In this document: positions 39,231-47,965 of the stretch, one piece after another
Layout of the letters: each line of letters starts with the position of its first letter
Numbering within the stretch: position 1 is the stretch's first letter
NCBI GenBank assembly: GCA_934162265.1
Contig: CAKPHZ010000012.1
Coordinates: 1-47,965 of the forward strand
Direction of reading: 5' to 3'
Length of the DNA stretch: 47,965 bases
Origin: an uncultured Bacilli bacterium
GTDB lineage: Bacteria; Bacillota_I; Bacilli_A; RF39; UBA660
Program-made: the position numbers and the translations under genes
Notes under the pieces: generated by a model
The model's input: the letters and a program-made list of their open reading frames with translations, nothing else
Told to the model about the DNA's origin: nothing
The model's database searches: none

Positions 39231-40237
39231 TTCAAATTATCATTTCCAATAGCTTGCACTGCAGTAATAGCAACTGCTCCTACTATATCAGAAACATTAC
39301 AACCTCTAGACAAATCATTAACAGGCATCGCAATACCTTGACAAATAGGACCATATGCTTCAGCATGAGCTAACCTTTGAACTAATTTATATCCAATATT
39401 TCCAGCATCTAAATCAGGAAAAATTAAAACATTTGCACGACCAGCAACTTCACTTGAAGGAGCTTTAGATTGTGCTACTTCTGGTACAATAGCAGCATCT
39501 AGCTGTAATTCTCCATCAACTTTATATTGAGGAAATCTCTCCTTAACCAATCGAGTTGCTTCAACAACTTTATCTACATCAGCATGTTTCGCACTTCCTT
39601 TTGTAGAATGAGATAACATAGCAACAATTGGTTCGTGAAGGGTTAATAATTCAAATGATTCAGCACTAGATGCTGCAATATAAGAAAGTTTATCTGGATC
39701 AGGATTTTGTTCAAGCCCAGAATCAGCAAATAAAAACGTACCATGATCTCCATACTCACAATTTGGAACAACCATCAAGAAAAATGCCGATACCAATTTA
39801 ACTCCTGGTTTTGTTTTTAAAATCTGTAACGCAGGTCTTAAAGTATTTGAAGTAGAATGACACGCTCCAGATACAGCCCCATCAGCATATCCCATTTTTA
39901 CTAACATACAAGCATAATACATGTAATCAGTAGTTAATAATCGATATGCTTCTTCTTCTGTCATTCCTTTTTCTTTTCGAAGTTGATAAAGTTTCTCCTG
40001 TAATTCAATTGTCAATTCACTAGTAAAGGGATCAATAATCTTTGCTTTAGACAAATCAAATCCTTGTCCAATTGAATTAATATCTTCTTCTTTTCCAACC
40101 AAGATAATATCAGCAATCTCTTCTTTTAAAATAATAGAAGCCGCCTCAATTACTCTTTTATCCATAGTTTCAGGAAGAACAATAGTCTTCTTATTTTTCT
40201 TAGCTCTTAATTTTAAATTTTCAATTATCTTACTCAT
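39224..40237 (-). CDS. pta: phosphate acetyltransferase
   Basis: Converts acetyl-CoA plus phosphate to acetyl-phosphate, the step before acetate kinase in ATP-yielding acetate formation. The 337-aa product is full length for the Pta/EutD class. Family landmarks include TIVLPETMDKRVI, DGAVSGACHST, GELQLDAAIVP, and the C-terminal GPICQGIAMPVNDLSRG. ATG 40237 has GGTGAT and a clear SigA promoter (40253-40281). A single-gene transcript. Confidence 0.95.
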   Translation of the reverse strand: MSKIIENLKLRAKKNKKTIVLPETMDKRVIEAASIILKEEIADIILVGKEEDINSIGQGFDLSKAKIIDPFTSELTIELQEKLYQLRKEKGMTEEEAYRLLTTDYMYYACMLVKMGYADGAVSGACHSTSNTLRPALQILKTKPGVKLVSAFFLMVVPNCEYGDHGTFLFADSGLEQNPDPDKLSYIAASSAESFELLTLHEPIVAMLSHSTKGSAKHADVDKVVEATRLVKERFPQYKVDGELQLDAAIVPEVAQSKAPSSEVAGRANVLIFPDLDAGNIGYKLVQRLAHAEAYGPICQGIAMPVNDLSRGCNVSDIVGAVAITAVQAIGNDNLKH

Positions 40238-40252
40238 TTTATCACCACATAG

Positions 40253-40281
40253 ATTATATCAATTATTTAGTAAACTGTCTA
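40253..40281 (-). promoter_or_regulatory. pta promoter
   Basis: -35 TAGACA (40281-40276) and -10 TATAAT (40258-40253), spacing 17 bases, about 15 bases before the pta start. Confidence 0.7.
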
Positions 40282-40313
40282 TAAAATTAACAAAATCCAA
40301 AAAGATAGAATAA

Positions 40314-40853
40314 TTATGTCAAACTAGCTTGAATAATTAACTGTTTTTTCTTATTTTCTAAACTACAAGTAATTAAATATAAAGTATTATTATCACAATT
40401 AGAAATCATATATCCCATCTTATCAATCAAATAAATATCAGAAACAATATAATATAACTTATGGTCAAAAAAATTAAGAATAATAACATCACCAATTTTA
40501 ACATCTACCAAATGATTAAAATAACTATACCTTCCATTTCCAGAATGAGCAGCAAAATAATAAAGATTTTCTTCTCTCTTACTTTCTTTTAAAATTTCTA
40601 CATGATAATCTACTGTATTAAGTGAACTATCAATAGGATAAACATAATCATTAAACGATATACAAGGAATATCAAGTTCTAATAAATAATTAAAATACTT
40701 ACCTCTCTTTCGCTTATCAAAAGAATCAGGAAAAGCAACAACAAAATTTTTTAAAAATATCTCTTCCTTTTGCTTTGGGATAACCAAACAAAATCCTATA
40801 ATCAGTAAAATACTAATTCCTAAAATGAACTTTTTGATAAAAAAATCCTCCAA
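40314..40853 (-). CDS. sortase-family transpeptidase
   Basis: A 179-aa membrane-anchored sortase: one N-terminal helix (about 8-26) and a beta-barrel with catalytic His103 (AAHSGNG) and Cys163 (LYLITC). The Arg normally following the Cys falls on Gln171 (KKKQLIIQA), with Lys170 beside it. The gene begins inside the end of the adhesin gene (41-base overlap), marking a dedicated enzyme-substrate pair. It may join the adhesin to the wall or polymerise it. The class (B, C or D) cannot be settled by eye. The Arg change is unusual and may lower or alter activity. Confidence 0.82.
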   Translation of the reverse strand: MEDFFIKKFILGISILLIIGFCLVIPKQKEEIFLKNFVVAFPDSFDKRKRGKYFNYLLELDIPCISFNDYVYPIDSSLNTVDYHVEILKESKREENLYYFAAHSGNGRYSYFNHLVDVKIGDVIILNFFDHKLYYIVSDIYLIDKMGYMISNCDNNTLYLITCSLENKKKQLIIQASLT

Positions 40854-43257
40854 TAGTAATCACAATAATAACAATAGCAACAACTAAAAAATAAGGAATA
40901 TTCTCTAAAGTATCTGGAACATCTACCACCCTTTTAGAAATTTTATTAACAAAAGAAACTTTCCATAACTTTTTAGAATCATCAATACTAATACACTGTT
41001 TTTCATTACTAAGTAAATATTTTTCTTTAACTTCCTTTTGAACAAAACAATATTTTCCCGAAGGAAGTTCTTTAATTTTTAATCTTCCTTCTTCATCTGT
41101 TAACCCAGTATCAATAATTTCATCTTTCTCATTTCTAATTTCTACAATAGTTCCTTCTATATCATCACCATTTTCATCATAATTATGATACTCCAAATCC
41201 ATCTTAGAAATTTTCTCTAAAAATTCTAAAAATACTTCTACCTTTTCATCTTTCTTTTTATTAATATTTAAATCAAAGCATTTCTGTTCATCAGTTGTTT
41301 TATTTCTTACACAATAATTCCCCAATAGCAACAATAATTCCTTTTTCCCCTCATCATTAGTTACAAAATGATCAATTACTTCATTCTTTGAATAAAAAAG
41401 ATTATCATAAAGAAAAATATCATCTTTAGCAATCAATTCAAAATCTACATTAGGTTGAACATCTTTTCGATATTGATACTTATTTTTTTCAAGAGAAAAA
41501 ACTTCTTTAAACGAAGAAATATAAACTGTTCCTTTAACTAACTTTTGATAAATATTTGTGTTATAAATTAAATATTTACCATCAATCAACATTTCTTTAG
41601 TATCATCTAAAGTAAAGTCAATTTTTTGGTTTTGAAATTGATAAATAGAAGGAACTTCAACTTCTTCCAATCGATATTTTCCATAACCAACTTCCATAGG
41701 AAATAAAATTTCTCCCAAAGAATTTGTAGTAAAAACCTCAATATCATTAATTGACAAATACTTTTTCTTTGAATAATCATATATTCGATAAGAAAATCCT
41801 TCTAAATTTATTTTCTTATCATAATCAAAATCAAATTCACTAATTTTAATTTTACAAAGAATATAAGGATCAATCAAATTAATTACTACTTTACTACTAG
41901 AATGCTTATAAATATTAAAAGAAATATTACCAATTTTCCCATAGCCAAAAGAAGTTGTTAATTGATGCAAAAAATATCTTCCATAAGGCAATTCTGCTTC
42001 AATTATTCCATCATCATTTGTATTAAAAATACCATAACTTCTCTGATTTTCTCCAACTATTTCAAATTGAATATTTTTTTCTTTTCTTAATTCTCCAGTA
42101 TTTTCAAAATTATATTTTTTACTCAATCTAACCTGCTGATAATAAGGATATTCCTCTAATAAAACTGACATATCATCAATACCAAATTTAATTTCCTTTT
42201 CTTCTAAATTCAACAAATAACCTGTACTTTCTTTTGTCTGTTTAACAAAATAAGTTCCATAAGGCAAATTACTAACATATCCTTTTCCTTCCCCATTTAC
42301 TGTAAATTCTTCCAAAAATTCATGATTTTGATTATACAAAGAATAAGTAGCCCCTTCAAATGATCCTTGTCCACTAGGTACACTTTCTTTCGTTTCTCCA
42401 TCAATGACTTGAAAATCCATATCTTTTCCTTCAATTTGAAAAGAAATCTCTACTGTTTCATTCAAAAAATTACCAACAGAAATTAATTGTTGAGAATTAT
42501 CATAATAATAAAATCGACTATTCACAGGATAAATTTCTTTTTTCTTCAAAATAATTTTTTCCCTTCCAACATAATTCGTTCCTATTTGAATTTTTAAAAT
42601 ACCATCAGATGTTGAAACAGAAGAATGACCAGAGTCTACCACTTCATACGAAGCCAAATCTCCTGATGAGACCTTAATCTCCAAATTATCTCCAATAAAA
42701 TAAGTACCCCCATTAATAAAATTTAAGGATAACTTCTTTTTGTTTTCTTTAACCAAACTAAGAATTTCACTTTTATAAGATTCAATATTAATGCGAGGAC
42801 CATTTTTATCTAATATGGTTGTCCACTCTACTGAACCTCCACTTAAATATTCCCAAATTAACTCTTGAGCAGCCATATAATAAAAATGACTACTATGCCC
42901 AGGATACAAATAACCAAAATAACTAATTTCCTGAACATATTTTTTAGCATCATCACTTAAAGAAGACAATCCAAAGTTTTCAGTAGAATGATACCACTCT
43001 GTAGTAACCCCCTTTCCTAATTCTACACAATAAGAAACAATCCCATTCAAAGTATACATATCTAAATAATATAAATGCTCTTCTCCATTAAATTTAGCAA
43101 CGGCATAATACCCTTCCATACGATTTTTTTCTAATTTAGAATCATTCATCCCTGCTTGAACAAAAACTCCTCGGAAACATAAAATCGTAAAAAGAAATAA
43201 AAAAATAAAATGCCAAATAAAAGATTTTCGTTCATTTCTAGCTTTAATTTTTTTCAT
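40813..43257 (-). CDS. thioester-domain adhesin with multiple SpaA/Cna-B repeats
   Basis: A large wall-anchored protein of 814 residues. A signal peptide (about 13-36) leads into a thioester domain: Cys77 (SYCVELGKG) and Gln131 (MAAQELIW, the TQxxIW box) can form an internal thioester that binds host or matrix amines. Then follow several prealbumin/Cna-B-type repeats (starting near 295, 385, 475, 590 and 700), each ending in a G-x-Y-x-(L/V)-x-E/Q strand. The C-terminus is VPDTL, a hydrophobic helix and a basic tail, a sorting signal close to the VPxTG type. The gene overlaps the sortase. Start GGAGG before ATG 43257. A surface adhesin or pilin-like fibre. Confidence 0.87.
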   Translation of the reverse strand: MKKIKARNERKSFIWHFIFLFLFTILCFRGVFVQAGMNDSKLEKNRMEGYYAVAKFNGEEHLYYLDMYTLNGIVSYCVELGKGVTTEWYHSTENFGLSSLSDDAKKYVQEISYFGYLYPGHSSHFYYMAAQELIWEYLSGGSVEWTTILDKNGPRINIESYKSEILSLVKENKKKLSLNFINGGTYFIGDNLEIKVSSGDLASYEVVDSGHSSVSTSDGILKIQIGTNYVGREKIILKKKEIYPVNSRFYYYDNSQQLISVGNFLNETVEISFQIEGKDMDFQVIDGETKESVPSGQGSFEGATYSLYNQNHEFLEEFTVNGEGKGYVSNLPYGTYFVKQTKESTGYLLNLEEKEIKFGIDDMSVLLEEYPYYQQVRLSKKYNFENTGELRKEKNIQFEIVGENQRSYGIFNTNDDGIIEAELPYGRYFLHQLTTSFGYGKIGNISFNIYKHSSSKVVINLIDPYILCKIKISEFDFDYDKKINLEGFSYRIYDYSKKKYLSINDIEVFTTNSLGEILFPMEVGYGKYRLEEVEVPSIYQFQNQKIDFTLDDTKEMLIDGKYLIYNTNIYQKLVKGTVYISSFKEVFSLEKNKYQYRKDVQPNVDFELIAKDDIFLYDNLFYSKNEVIDHFVTNDEGKKELLLLLGNYCVRNKTTDEQKCFDLNINKKKDEKVEVFLEFLEKISKMDLEYHNYDENGDDIEGTIVEIRNEKDEIIDTGLTDEEGRLKIKELPSGKYCFVQKEVKEKYLLSNEKQCISIDDSKKLWKVSFVNKISKRVVDVPDTLENIPYFLVVAIVIIVITIGGFFYQKVHFRN

Positions 43258-43331
43258 TTTTTTCCTCCTCTACCTATATTATTCTAGGTCACCAAAGAAA
43301 AATCCTTCATCATCTTAAAACATTTAAACAA

Positions 43332-43386
43332 AAAAATACTTATCTAGTTCTCTCCTTACAAAAAGAATAAACCAAATAAGTATTTT
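43332..43386 (-). terminator. terminator of the M13 peptidase operon
   Basis: AAAATACTTAT and ATAAGTATTTTTTT pair over a long loop on the minus strand just past the peptidase stop. Confidence 0.7.
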
Positions 43387-43393
43387 AACAAAT

Positions 43394-45334
43394 CTACCAA
43401 ACCTTAACCCTTTTTTCTTTTGAAATATACATCTTATCCCAAGGCATCAAAGAATAAACCCGATAAAATGTATCCGTTGAAGAAAGAACAGCATTTACCC
43501 GATATTTATTAGGAGCATGAGTATCCACTAATAACAATAACTTTTGATATTCCTTACTAGATTCTTCTACCCATAACCGAGCATACTCTTGATAAGCAAG
43601 CCTAATCTCTTCATCAGAAACCTTCTTATTCAAAAGAATTTTACTAATACATTGAATCGCACTCAAATCAGCAATATTCTCATTCACCGTCCTATTTCCA
43701 TCAATATAAAGACCAGAACTAACCTCGTATTTAGAATAATAATCTACAATTTTCTTTTTATATTTCTGATAATTCTCTCGATCCTGCTTACTCCACCATT
43801 CCAAATAATTCCCATCTTCATCATACCAACTCCCATTAAAATCAAACCCATGACTCACTTCATGAGCCAAAATCATTCCAATTGATCCTAAATAAATATC
43901 TTTATCTTTCTTTAAATCAATCAAAGAATACATAGCAGTTGGAACATAAACAGTCTGAGAAATAGGACTATAATAAGCATTAACCTCCATATGATTAACT
44001 TCACGAACAAAACTCTTCTCTTTCTCTAACTTCAATAAATTCTGATAATGATTAATCTGAATAATATTTTCAATAAGATTATTTCCTAAATTAAATGAAG
44101 AAAACAAAGAAAAATCCTTATCCCCACTTCCAGTTACTAATTTCATTTTCTCTAACTTAGCAACCGCTCTTTTCTTTGTCTTAGAAGATAGCCACTCATT
44201 ATGAAGTAACATTTCTTGATAAGTATTTTTAATCTCAAAAAAAGTATCCTTTAAATATTGTTCAATCTCTTTATTTTGATACTTCTTCCCATAATAATAA
44301 GAAAATTCAGAAGAAAATAGTTGAAGAACCAAATTCATATTCCTTTTTTCTAAATTATTCTCTATATCCATTCCCATATCCTCATTTAAACGCTGAATCA
44401 CATCAACATAATCTGAAGACAAATAAGAAGCATAATGAGATAAAATCATCACCAACAAATGATTTTTCCATAAATCCAAATATTCATCAGATAAATATGC
44501 ATTCAATTTCTGATACTGCCCCTGATCAACAATATTATAATTTTCTCTTACTATTCCCTTAGAAGAAAAATACTGATCAATATCTACCCTAGAATAAATA
44601 GATTTTAACTCTTCAAAACGAACTTTATGATAAATATTTTTAGTATCCATCAACTGACTACTCAATTTAGAACTCTTACCAATATCCTCATAAAAAGAAA
44701 TCAATTTTTTAGCCATTTCATGAGAAGTATTCTTATCATAACCATATACTTCTAATAATTGAATAATCCCCCTCTTAATATATGCCTTATAAGTCATATA
44801 ATCATCATTCACAAAATAATCACTACTAGCCCCAAAAGCAAAAGAAACAGGAGATAAATAAACTAACGTCTTATTTGTATCATCACTATCTAAATCAACA
44901 TCAAAACTAGTTAAAATATCAATATCTAAATCATTTTCTATCTGAAAAATAATATTCTCTAACTCCTCAATATTCTGACTAGAAAAAACAGAATTAATAT
45001 AATACTTAAGAGAAGATAACCCTTCCTGATTTCGTTTTTGATCATCAATTATATTTTGATAAACCTCAGAAACAACCCGAGAAAAATTCGCATCAATTTC
45101 TTGTTTACCAGAAACCACTAAAGAAAATAATGCATACTTTTTATCATCAACCTCCTCTTGTGCTTCTGTAAACCTACTCCAATTAGATTTATCCTTCAAA
45201 TAATTCTTCTTCAAAGTATCCTCATTTACAAAAGAATAAAAATCATCTTTTTCTAAACTATTTTGAAAAAACAAAATCTTTCCCAAAAATAATAAAACAA
45301 TAATAATCAACAATAAACAATATTTCTTTTTCAA
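43394..45334 (-). CDS. pepO: M13-family (neprilysin/PepO-like) metallopeptidase
   Basis: A 646-aa peptidase with an N-terminal membrane helix (about 4-23), so it should be anchored outside the cell. M13 motifs: VNAYYSP (451-457), HEVSH (491-495, zinc site), and ENIAD (552-556, third ligand). The usual ENIADNGG continues as ADLSA here, and the family's C-terminal CxxW has lost its Cys (ends VKVW). It cleaves short peptides. The TTG at 45334 begins ten bases after the ABC permease stop, so it is the last gene of a four-gene operon; the exporter may supply or dispose of its substrates (inference). Confidence 0.9.
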   Translation of the reverse strand: MKKKYCLLLIIIVLLFLGKILFFQNSLEKDDFYSFVNEDTLKKNYLKDKSNWSRFTEAQEEVDDKKYALFSLVVSGKQEIDANFSRVVSEVYQNIIDDQKRNQEGLSSLKYYINSVFSSQNIEELENIIFQIENDLDIDILTSFDVDLDSDDTNKTLVYLSPVSFAFGASSDYFVNDDYMTYKAYIKRGIIQLLEVYGYDKNTSHEMAKKLISFYEDIGKSSKLSSQLMDTKNIYHKVRFEELKSIYSRVDIDQYFSSKGIVRENYNIVDQGQYQKLNAYLSDEYLDLWKNHLLVMILSHYASYLSSDYVDVIQRLNEDMGMDIENNLEKRNMNLVLQLFSSEFSYYYGKKYQNKEIEQYLKDTFFEIKNTYQEMLLHNEWLSSKTKKRAVAKLEKMKLVTGSGDKDFSLFSSFNLGNNLIENIIQINHYQNLLKLEKEKSFVREVNHMEVNAYYSPISQTVYVPTAMYSLIDLKKDKDIYLGSIGMILAHEVSHGFDFNGSWYDEDGNYLEWWSKQDRENYQKYKKKIVDYYSKYEVSSGLYIDGNRTVNENIADLSAIQCISKILLNKKVSDEEIRLAYQEYARLWVEESSKEYQKLLLLVDTHAPNKYRVNAVLSSTDTFYRVYSLMPWDKMYISKEKRVKVW

Positions 45335-45343
45335 TAAAATCGC

Positions 45344-46492
45344 CTACTTACCAAATAAAACTTTTTCAGAACGATATTGCTTTACAATATAAAACAAAAT
45401 AATAGCCACATAACAAATAGAAGAAATGATTAACATAAAAATTTCTATAACATGAAACTTTCCAGAAAAAATATCCATTAAACATTGTGTATAATTAAAA
45501 ATAGGAATAAAATAAAACCACTTTTGAATAGATACACCTACTAAAGAAATCATCATAGGAATAATAGTTAAAATATTTAAAATAGAACTAACAGATTGAG
45601 CTTCTTTATAACTTTTAGTAAAACTAGTAAGCAAAATACTAAGTCCTCCTATAAATAAAGAAGCCATAATAATAATAACAAAAGAAATCAAAATACTAGA
45701 TAAACCAACATGATAAGATAATCCTTCAAAAAATGAAAAATATCTCTTCACAAACTCTAAACTACCAATAGTCAAAATAAGACCTATCAAAGAAGACAAA
45801 AATCCCATAATAACAGTAGCTAAATATTTTCCCAAAATTAAACATCGACTAGAAATCGGAAAAGTAAGTATTGTTTCCAAAGTCCCATTCTCTCTTTCTA
45901 CTGCTGTTGCATTAGTAGCCATATTTGTAGTAGTAATCACAATTGACATAACAATATAAGTAAAAGCAATCGTAAACATCAAATTTAGTAAAAAATTTTC
46001 TCCATCAAGATCAACAATCTTATATTGAACCTGATCAAAAGTCTTTTTAACATCAACATTTTCTCCAATTAAATAAACCTTAGCCAAATAAGTATTATAC
46101 CCTTCTAAATAAGCTGTTACATAACTTCTTATCTTCATTCCATCAGAAGAATCCTCATTTGTATAAACAACATAATAATTACTATTTTTCTTCTTTTCAA
46201 TATATCCTAAAATATCTCCCTTAGAATATGCCCTTTCCATCTCTTTTTTACTCTTATAGTACTTTCCTTTCAAATGTGCATTATTCATCAAAGAAATCTC
46301 ATTTTGATTCAAAGAATAATTAACTCCAATAGAATACAAATCATCCTTAGACTCTTCTTCATACATATAAGCATATAAAAAAATCATCGCTGGAATTAAA
46401 ATAGGAAATAATAACAAAGTAATAAATGTTTTCTTATCACGAAATATCGATCTCAATTCTTTTTTTATTGTAATTAAAATTTCTCTCATCAC
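45344..46492 (-). CDS. ABC-2 type exporter permease
   Basis: A 382-aa permease with one N-terminal helix (about 21-43), a long extracellular domain (about 44-170) and five C-terminal helices, the layout of NatB/CcmB-like ABC-2 permeases. The segment with NATAVERENGTLETILTFPI is the characteristic ABC-2 signature before the second helix. It overlaps the ATPase gene by four bases. It likely exports sodium, drugs or peptides; the substrate is not decided by sequence. Confidence 0.88.
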   Translation of the reverse strand: MMREILITIKKELRSIFRDKKTFITLLLFPILIPAMIFLYAYMYEEESKDDLYSIGVNYSLNQNEISLMNNAHLKGKYYKSKKEMERAYSKGDILGYIEKKKNSNYYVVYTNEDSSDGMKIRSYVTAYLEGYNTYLAKVYLIGENVDVKKTFDQVQYKIVDLDGENFLLNLMFTIAFTYIVMSIVITTTNMATNATAVERENGTLETILTFPISSRCLILGKYLATVIMGFLSSLIGLILTIGSLEFVKRYFSFFEGLSYHVGLSSILISFVIIIMASLFIGGLSILLTSFTKSYKEAQSVSSILNILTIIPMMISLVGVSIQKWFYFIPIFNYTQCLMDIFSGKFHVIEIFMLIISSICYVAIILFYIVKQYRSEKVLFGK

Positions 46493-47238
46493 TTATCTCC
46501 ATCCATTAAAGTAAAAAAAGCCTCTCTCAAATTACTTGTCTTTGTCTTTTTCAATATATTCTTTGCCTTATCTAACATCAGAATATTCCCATGATACAAA
46601 AACAACACATCATCACAAATATTCTCAGCTTCTTCCATATAATGTGTAGAATAAATAATTCCCTTTCCCCTCTTCTTTTCTTCCTTAATAAAATCAAGAA
46701 TAATTTGACTAGAAATAACATCTAATCCACTAGTAACCTCATCAAAAATATAGTATTTAGGATCATGTACCAAACATCTAGCAATACTTACTCTTTGATA
46801 TTGACCAGTAGATAAATTTTCAATCCTTTGATACAAAAATTCTTCCATACGAAATCTCTTCACAATCATTTGAATTCTTTTCTCCAAAACATCTTTTTCT
46901 ACTCCATAATATTCTCCACACATTTGTAATAATTCAAGAGGAGAAATATCCTTATATAACTTCGTACTACCCGACAAAAAAGCAATTTTCCTCTGAATAT
47001 CTTTCTTATGAGAAGAATACTCCATACCATCAACAAAAATCTTCCCTGAACTAGACTCCATTAACCCAGATAACATCCGAAGAAGAGTTGTCTTACCAGC
47101 ACCATTAGGCCCTAATATTCCAAGAATCTCTCCTTCCTTCAAAGTAAAAGACAAATCCTTATCTGCATAAAAAGAAACTATCTCTTTTTTAGAAATTTTC
47201 TTTTCAAACTCTTTAGAAATATGCTTTACCTCTATCAA
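46489..47238 (-). CDS. ABC transporter ATP-binding protein
   Basis: A 249-aa NatA-like ATPase with Walker A GPNGAGKTTLL, signature LSTGQYQRVSIA, Walker B YYIFDEVTSGLD and the switch His (YSTHYMEE). TTG 47238 is chosen as the start since GGAGG lies 8 bases upstream and the protein then begins MIEVKHISK as normal. Partner of the ABC-2 permease. It lies 13 bases after the upstream 178-aa gene, in one operon with the M13 peptidase. Confidence 0.93.
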   Translation of the reverse strand: MIEVKHISKEFEKKISKKEIVSFYADKDLSFTLKEGEILGILGPNGAGKTTLLRMLSGLMESSSGKIFVDGMEYSSHKKDIQRKIAFLSGSTKLYKDISPLELLQMCGEYYGVEKDVLEKRIQMIVKRFRMEEFLYQRIENLSTGQYQRVSIARCLVHDPKYYIFDEVTSGLDVISSQIILDFIKEEKKRGKGIIYSTHYMEEAENICDDVLFLYHGNILMLDKAKNILKKTKTSNLREAFFTLMDGDK

Positions 47239-47251
47239 TATTACCACCTCC

Positions 47252-47788
47252 TTACTTAACAAAAGTTTTTATCAAAACAAAAACACAAAAAACAATTACT
47301 AATATACCAAATAAAATCAAAAGAATATTAGAAAAGAAACCTTCATTAAAAATCCTCTTATCTTCTTTAACATCTAAAATAGGTTGCTCAAATAAATTCT
47401 CTCTAATAAAAGAATAATACTTCATCATCTCTTTTATGCGAATTAAAGGAACACTACTAACATAACAACTATTAATATCATAATATTGTGTACCTTCTAA
47501 AGAGATATCATCTAAAATAGAAAATCCATCTTCCTCAAATTTTTCTTTAACATCATGATTCAATAATCTCTTAACAACACTATCCATAACTTCCTTTTCC
47601 CCATTTTTAAACTTAGTATCAATAACATAACCTTTACTATTCTTTTCCAAACGAGCAACAAAAAGATTAGCGTCTATCTTATCCCTACGAATAGCAAAAA
47701 CAACATAAGTATTATTATCATACAAAACACCACATAAAACCAAAGCCATCATCTTAACAGCACTATCTTGATCAATCACTTCTACCAT
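47252..47788 (-). CDS. tail-anchored hypothetical protein, 178 aa
   Basis: A cytoplasmic domain (about 1-145) and a single C-terminal transmembrane helix (about 152-173), so it should be a tail-anchored membrane protein. The first half, with YVVFAIRRDK and NLFVARLEKNSKGYVI strands, is loosely like DUF1292-type proteins. ATG 47788 has AGGTGAT. It is first in the operon with the ABC exporter and peptidase and may be its regulator. Function unknown. Confidence 0.7.
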   Translation of the reverse strand: MVEVIDQDSAVKMMALVLCGVLYDNNTYVVFAIRRDKIDANLFVARLEKNSKGYVIDTKFKNGEKEVMDSVVKRLLNHDVKEKFEEDGFSILDDISLEGTQYYDINSCYVSSVPLIRIKEMMKYYSFIRENLFEQPILDVKEDKRIFNEGFFSNILLILFGILVIVFCVFVLIKTFVK

Positions 47789-47905
47789 ATCATCACCTAT
47801 TCTAATAGTAGCACATTTTAATAAAATAAACTAGAGAAAAAAATAATTTATAAAATTAAAAAATAGAAAAATCCCAAAAGATTAATCTATTTTGGTTCTA
47901 TAATA

Positions 47906-47942
47906 AATAGTGTTGGTGAGTAAAATCACTTACACTATTTTT
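47906..47942. terminator. hairpin at the right end
   Basis: AATAGTGT and ACACTATT enclose an inner GGTGA/TCAC pairing, with ATTTTT on the plus-strand side. It is probably the terminator of a gene beyond the right edge. A second, smaller palindrome (CCAAAA/TTTTGG, 47875-47896) precedes it. Confidence 0.55.
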
Positions 47943-47965
47943 ATTAAAATAAAAGTGAGTCATAC

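Noticed and set aside
1..47965. CRISPR arrays, insertion sequences, prophage genes and rRNA
   Set aside because: No regularly spaced repeats, transposase or integrase motifs, phage structural genes or rRNA stretches were seen in any part.

Overview
The window is a gene-dense, very AT-rich segment (roughly 28% G+C by eye) from a low-GC Gram-positive bacterium. The standard genetic code is in use: TGA is a stop (for example at the end of prpC) and TGG encodes Trp. Sporulation genes (yqfC, yqfD), perfect Spo0A boxes, a TasA/SipW-type fibre cluster, a sortase with its adhesin, and the Bacillus-like order rlmN-prpC-prkC-rsgA-rpe next to rpmB place it in Bacillota, probably an uncultured endospore-forming gut Bacilli lineage (inference). 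Almost all genes lie on the minus strand. Only a ComEC-like hydrolase/DUF3006 pair and rpmB are on the plus strand.

Layout, left to right. 0-1.3 kb: the start of a gene leaving the window, short repeats, a stranded SEC-C zinc-motif fragment and an unrecognised 210-aa gene. 1.3-4.6 kb: secA, long-form hpf and a newly noticed 33-codon ORF. 4.7-11.1 kb: a surface-fibre cluster of three TasA-like proteins with SipW-type signal peptides, a SipW-type signal peptidase carrying a 360-residue disordered tail, and a membrane-anchored repeat protein whose C-terminus resembles the same TasA-like fold. 11.7-13.6 kb: a two-component system with a candidate autoregulatory box. 13.8-16.5 kb: a hypothetical gene, the hydrolase/DUF3006 pair and yebC. 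16.6-21.9 kb: a Tad operon (TadE, TadE/G-like, TadZ, CpaF, TadB, TadC, one unknown) with no recognisable pilin or prepilin peptidase. 22-24.7 kb: yqfD, yqfC and an unknown membrane protein. 24.8-28.2 kb: a loosely packed accessory stretch with tandem transglutaminase-like paralogues, hypotheticals and decay. 28.3-31 kb: two tRNAs, a guanine-deaminase-like enzyme, an Smr protein, a histidine kinase preceded by three Spo0A boxes, and a membrane-tethered EIIB-like domain that has lost its catalytic Cys. 31-33.4 kb: a polytopic membrane protein, a LysM protein and rpmB. 33.5-40.2 kb: the rpe-rsgA-prkC-prpC-rlmN operon and pta. 40.3-43.3 kb: a thioester adhesin with its own sortase. 43.4-47.8 kb: an M13 peptidase, an ABC-2 exporter and an unknown membrane protein.

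Together the window encodes much of a cell-surface and developmental programme: fibre secretion and processing, Tad secretion, covalent adhesin anchoring, PASTA-kinase signalling and sporulation control, among core translation, secretion and acetate-metabolism genes. The strongest non-routine signals are the three perfect Spo0A boxes before a histidine kinase, the adjacent 10-bp direct repeats placed at the -35 of the response-regulator promoter, the Cys-to-Glu EIIB, the fibre cluster with its unusual signal peptidase and anchor-like protein, and the tiny Spo0A-box-preceded ORF upstream of hpf. All functional statements rest on motif recognition by eye; no database search was possible.
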